In this document: positions 60,477 through 64,000 of the stretch, piece after piece
Layout of the letters: each line of letters begins with the position of its first letter
Numbering within the stretch: position 1 is the first letter of the stretch
Assembly: GCA_020465985.1 (NCBI GenBank)
Contig: JAANYP010002803.1
Location: 186,001 to 250,000 of the forward strand
Direction of reading: 5' to 3'
DNA: 64,000 nucleotides
Origin: Centrapalus pauciflorus
Lineage: Eukaryota; Streptophyta; Magnoliopsida; Asterales; Asteraceae
Program-made: the position numbers and the translations under genes
Notes under the pieces: generated by a model
The model's input: the letters and a program-made list of their open reading frames with translations, nothing else
Told to the model about the DNA's origin: nothing
Databases searched by the model: none

Positions 60477-62138
60477 GAGTAAATTACATAAATGGTACTT
60501 GTGATTTATAGCAAATTACATGTTTCGTCTCTAACTTTTAAAAATTACACTTGTAGTCCATATTTTGAAACCTTGTTACGTTTTCAGTCCCTAAGCAACT
60601 CAATTTTTTTAAATATTCCAATTTTGCCCATAGAAACTAATTTCACTTATGGTCCTTAATGAATTAATTAAGATTTTACTTCATATTTAATTATTTGTAT
60701 ATTAATAAATGTTTAATTAATAAGTAATATTTTATTATTATAAGAATTTATCTACAATTTATTTATGTACTTTACTTATATATTAATAAGTTTCATACCT
60801 ATTAATTTTAAATATATATTTAGTTATTTCTACATTCGTTCATTTTGAAGAAAAATATATTTTTTATTAATTTTTGTTTTATAAAATATTTTCCAATCTA
60901 TTTATATATTTAATAATTTATCGTTCTTATCTTCGTATATTAACTTTTAAATGATATTAAAGGTGTTTTTGAAATTCTAAACATGTAAATATGTACATTC
61001 ATTTATAGATTATAAAAATAATCTATTCTTATTTTATAGATTTTTATTGGTAAAATATTGCATATTTTACATATATATGAAATAGTGTAAGTAAAATTGT
61101 ATTATTCCTAATAAACTTAACAAGATTGTAATTTTGTTTACCATTTTTAATTTTTTTCGGATGTAACATATCATTTTTCTAATGTTTGAAGAGTATAAAA
61201 TACTAGTTCAATTATTAAATATACATCTTTCTTTTAATTTTTTCTATTTTTTATTTTTATTTCACAAAATACAACATGTAAGAAACTTTTAAATTATTTC
61301 AAAAATCTATTGATAATTTTAAATAATTTTTTTTAAAAAAACACTATTTTAAAATTAAAAAATAAAACATTATTTCATTCAACATTATTTAATGACATTA
61401 AATATATATTAAAATCTTATTTAGAACTGTCAAAGGTTTTTTAGAAATAATTTAAAAAATTTCTCATATTTTTTTGTTTACGAAATAAAAATAATAAAGA
61501 AGGAAAAAAAAAGTAAAGTAGAATTTATATTTAACAATGAACATATATTTTATACTATTCAAACATTAGAAAAGAATGATATGATATACTCATAAAAAAT
61601 CTAAAATGCTAAAAATTACAAGCTTGTTAAAGATTATTAAAAATAATATATTTTTGCTAATATCATTTCGTATGTAGAATTTATAAGGTTTTTTAATAAT
61701 ATTTATGAAATAAGGGATGCTTTTTAAAATTTATAAATGAATGTACATATTTACATGTATAAAACTCCAAAACAATATGAATAACATTTAAAAATGAGTA
61801 TGTGAAAATAAGAAGGATAAATTAATTAAATATATAGATATATGAAAAAAGAATTTATAAAACAAAAATTAATAAACAAAATAAATATTTCCATAAAAAA
61901 GAATGAAATTATAAAAATACAAATAATAATTTATAAAACAAAAACTAAATTAATTGATTAGGGACCATATGTGAAATTCATTTGTAAGGGCAAAATTGAT
62001 ATTTTTAAAAAATTAAATTGTTTAGGGACTGAAAGCGTAACAAAGTTTTAAAATATGGACCATCAGTGTAATTTTTAAAAGTTAGGGACGAAACTGTAAT
62101 TTGTTATAAACCACATGGACCATTTATATAATTTACTC
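60477..62138. mobile_element. Complete Mutator-like foldback (hairpin) element
   Basis: 1,662 bp, bounded by TTTTGATTA (60468-60476) and TTATGATTA (62139-62147), a 9-bp duplication with one mismatch. The termini are GAGTAAATTACATAAATGG and its inverted partner. The inverted repeat is not only terminal: interior blocks mirror each other nearly to the centre. For example ACATGTAAATATGTACATTC at about 60983 faces its reverse complement at about 61742. The RNA would fold into one long hairpin. No transposase. Same terminal family as 3014/59704. Confidence 0.88.
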
Positions 62139-62160
62139 TTATGATTATAAATATTTAATT

Positions 62161-62335
62161 GAGTAAACTACAAAAATGGTCCTGTGGTTTGTTTAAAATT
62201 ATGGAAACGGTCCCTTAACTTTCAAAGTTGTATTAACAGTCCCTCAAACCATTGTTTGATTTCATAAATGGTCCACCCTATTCTTAATTTTTTAAAAACG
62301 ACCAAAATACCCTTTCATTTTAATCCATTGATATT
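62161..62335 (+). mobile_element. Single-ended relative of the GAGTAAAT terminal repeat
   Basis: Starts GAGTAAACTACAAAAATGG and keeps the GGTCC and CCC motifs of the family. I see no matching inverted end to its right before 64000, so it is truncated or its partner lies outside. Confidence 0.6.
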
Positions 62336-62598
62336 ATAATTATTCACTCTTGGTCATTTGACTAACTTTTTGTATTTTATGTTTGATTATTTTGTTTTAG
62401 ACTATATTATTTTACTATTTTATTGTTTAATTAAAATTAGTTGATTAATTGATTATATGATTTGATCAAATATAGTTAAAACTAAAATTTATTAATTCGT
62501 GATATTAATTATATACTCTCTCTATATTTGCATATTCATCAAATTTTTTATTATGTTTAGTTTTTTATATTCAAATTTATATTTTGATTTTAGCGAAG

Positions 62599-62862
62599 AC
62601 AATTTGTCAAGAAACATAACATAAAACACAAATTTTGATGATAAAGTTAATGTGAAATTTTTCTTTTTGCTAAGAAAGATAAAATAAAATATAATTTTGA
62701 CGAAAGAGGTATTGAATTCCAATTAAGAAGGTAAAACTTTAATTTTATAATTCATTTTTTTTTGGCAAAAACAACCTTTGATTATTTATTTGTCAACCTA
62801 GAAATTGAATTTCATGTCCTTTATCGGCAAAAATAAAATTTTATGTTACATTTTTTGGCCTA
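62599..62862 (+). mobile_element. Partial copy of the CLC-intron MITE family
   Basis: Shares with 712-1034, in the same orientation, the blocks ACAATTTGTCAAGAAA, CATAAAA, TTTTGATGATAAAG, CCAATTAAGAAGGTAAAA and AAATTTTATGTTAC. It is more degraded, with no clear target duplication. The flanks 62336-62598 and 62863-63012 are AT-rich with nothing recognised. Confidence 0.6.
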
Positions 62863-63004
62863 TAATTTCACGGTATCTTTATTCTCGAATTTTGCATTTT
62901 TATTCCCTTTCTTGGCAATCTTTTTTTAGCAATACTTATTCTTTTTTTTTGGTTAATGTAATAAAATATGCCAAAGTTGGTTACATTTTTATATCTTAAT
63001 ATTA

Positions 63005-63304
<300 letters not shown>

Positions 63305-63363
63305 ATGAAAACGAAATCAAAATTTTAATTACAAAAATATCAAATAGCTTAAACTCGAAAAAC

Positions 63364-64000
63364 TGTAATACCCTCTTTTCGCACACAAATGTTACGTCAA
63401 TATATAATCATAACGCATACATCTCATAGTACACATGTCCGGGGATTAACTAAATCACTGATAATTAAAAACATTAATACAACAAGTCGCATGTCTGATA
63501 CAGATACACATAAACCATCTGAACACTAACTATCATACACATGTCAATCGAATACAACAAGCTCTCAAATGACGACATTAGCATGCAACAGTTATATACA
63601 CACACAACTCTGATTCGACCTGGCTCCTACTTCGGCGGCTGCTGCGGCTGAGACCCCACTGTCTGACTGCCTGAGACACATTAGACTCGAAAGTACGCGA
63701 GGGTTAGACTTTGCAGATATAACACATAACATGTACAAACACATATAGCTCAACACATAACATAGATACTCAGTACTCGATGCACATCTCACCTCAAAGG
63801 ACGCCATTTCGCAGCTAACAGGCCGCACACAGCAGCGGTTAGCTCACAATAGGCACAGGAGCGACCTGGAAATAAACATTGCTGTATATATACAGTCTCA
63901 TACTTAGTGACTGGTTAGGGACAGTCAGCCTACGCGATTACATATCGCGGACACCTGCAACTCATACACATATAGCACGTATATGGTAGATAAAATCATA
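63364..64000. repeat. Possible LTR start at the window edge
   Basis: TGTAATACCCTC opens a compositionally different, less AT-rich stretch that runs to the window end. TGTAAYACCC is how many plant Gypsy LTRs begin when read in reverse. No partner LTR or coding region is visible, so this is tentative. Confidence 0.3.

Overview
The window is repeat-rich plant nuclear DNA. It has intron-containing genes with GT/AG splice sites, LTR retrotransposons primed by initiator-Met tRNA, foldback and MITE elements with 9-bp target duplications, and long (TA)n microsatellites. The single host gene is the 5' part of a chloride-channel (CLC) gene on the minus strand (exons at 2470-2289, 1383-1183 and 635-458); it continues past the left edge. 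The Copia types suggest a eudicot, perhaps an asterid, but I cannot name the species.

Almost everything from 3.0 to 59.7 kb lies inside one interrupted transposon. Long terminal inverted repeats of a Mutator-like foldback element sit at 3014-3278 and 59441-59704. They are flanked by near-identical 9-bp duplications (TAATCTATA / TAATTTATA). Three large insertions separate the two ends. (1) A 19.7-kb Ty3/Gypsy chromovirus (3383-23034, plus strand) landed in the left (TA)n array; its pol carries seven tandem copies of a 1.9-kb RT-RNaseH-integrase segment. (2) A solo LTR (24252-41087, TSD CATTT) was itself split by a small solo LTR (24546-25200, TSD CTTTG) and by a 13.5-kb SIRE-like Copia element on the minus strand (25433-38939, TSD CTCAG). 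(3) A second, older Copia element with an extra ORF (42506-59305, plus strand) was split by two further solo LTRs (48995-51491, TSD AGATC; 56077-58274, TSD ACTGT). Without these insertions the foldback element would be about 3.4 kb, nearly palindromic about position 41226.

Right of 59.7 kb there is a tandem dimer, an uninterrupted 1.66-kb member of the same foldback family (60477-62138, 9-bp TSD), single-ended relatives, a large composite (TA)/(CA)/(TG) microsatellite, and what may be the start of another LTR.

No retroelement has an intact polyprotein: all carry stops and frameshifts. The younger Copia (LTRs about five differences apart over 668 bp by eye) is the least decayed. Both Copia elements carry a large third ORF between pol and the 3' LTR, and both show a gag stop codon followed 21-23 nt later by a splice-acceptor-like CAG just before the protease. 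The most notable items are the sevenfold pol array, the foldback element with ends 56 kb apart, the third ORFs with their promoter-like or acceptor-like upstream sequences, and the CGAA-motif clusters shared by unrelated LTRs.
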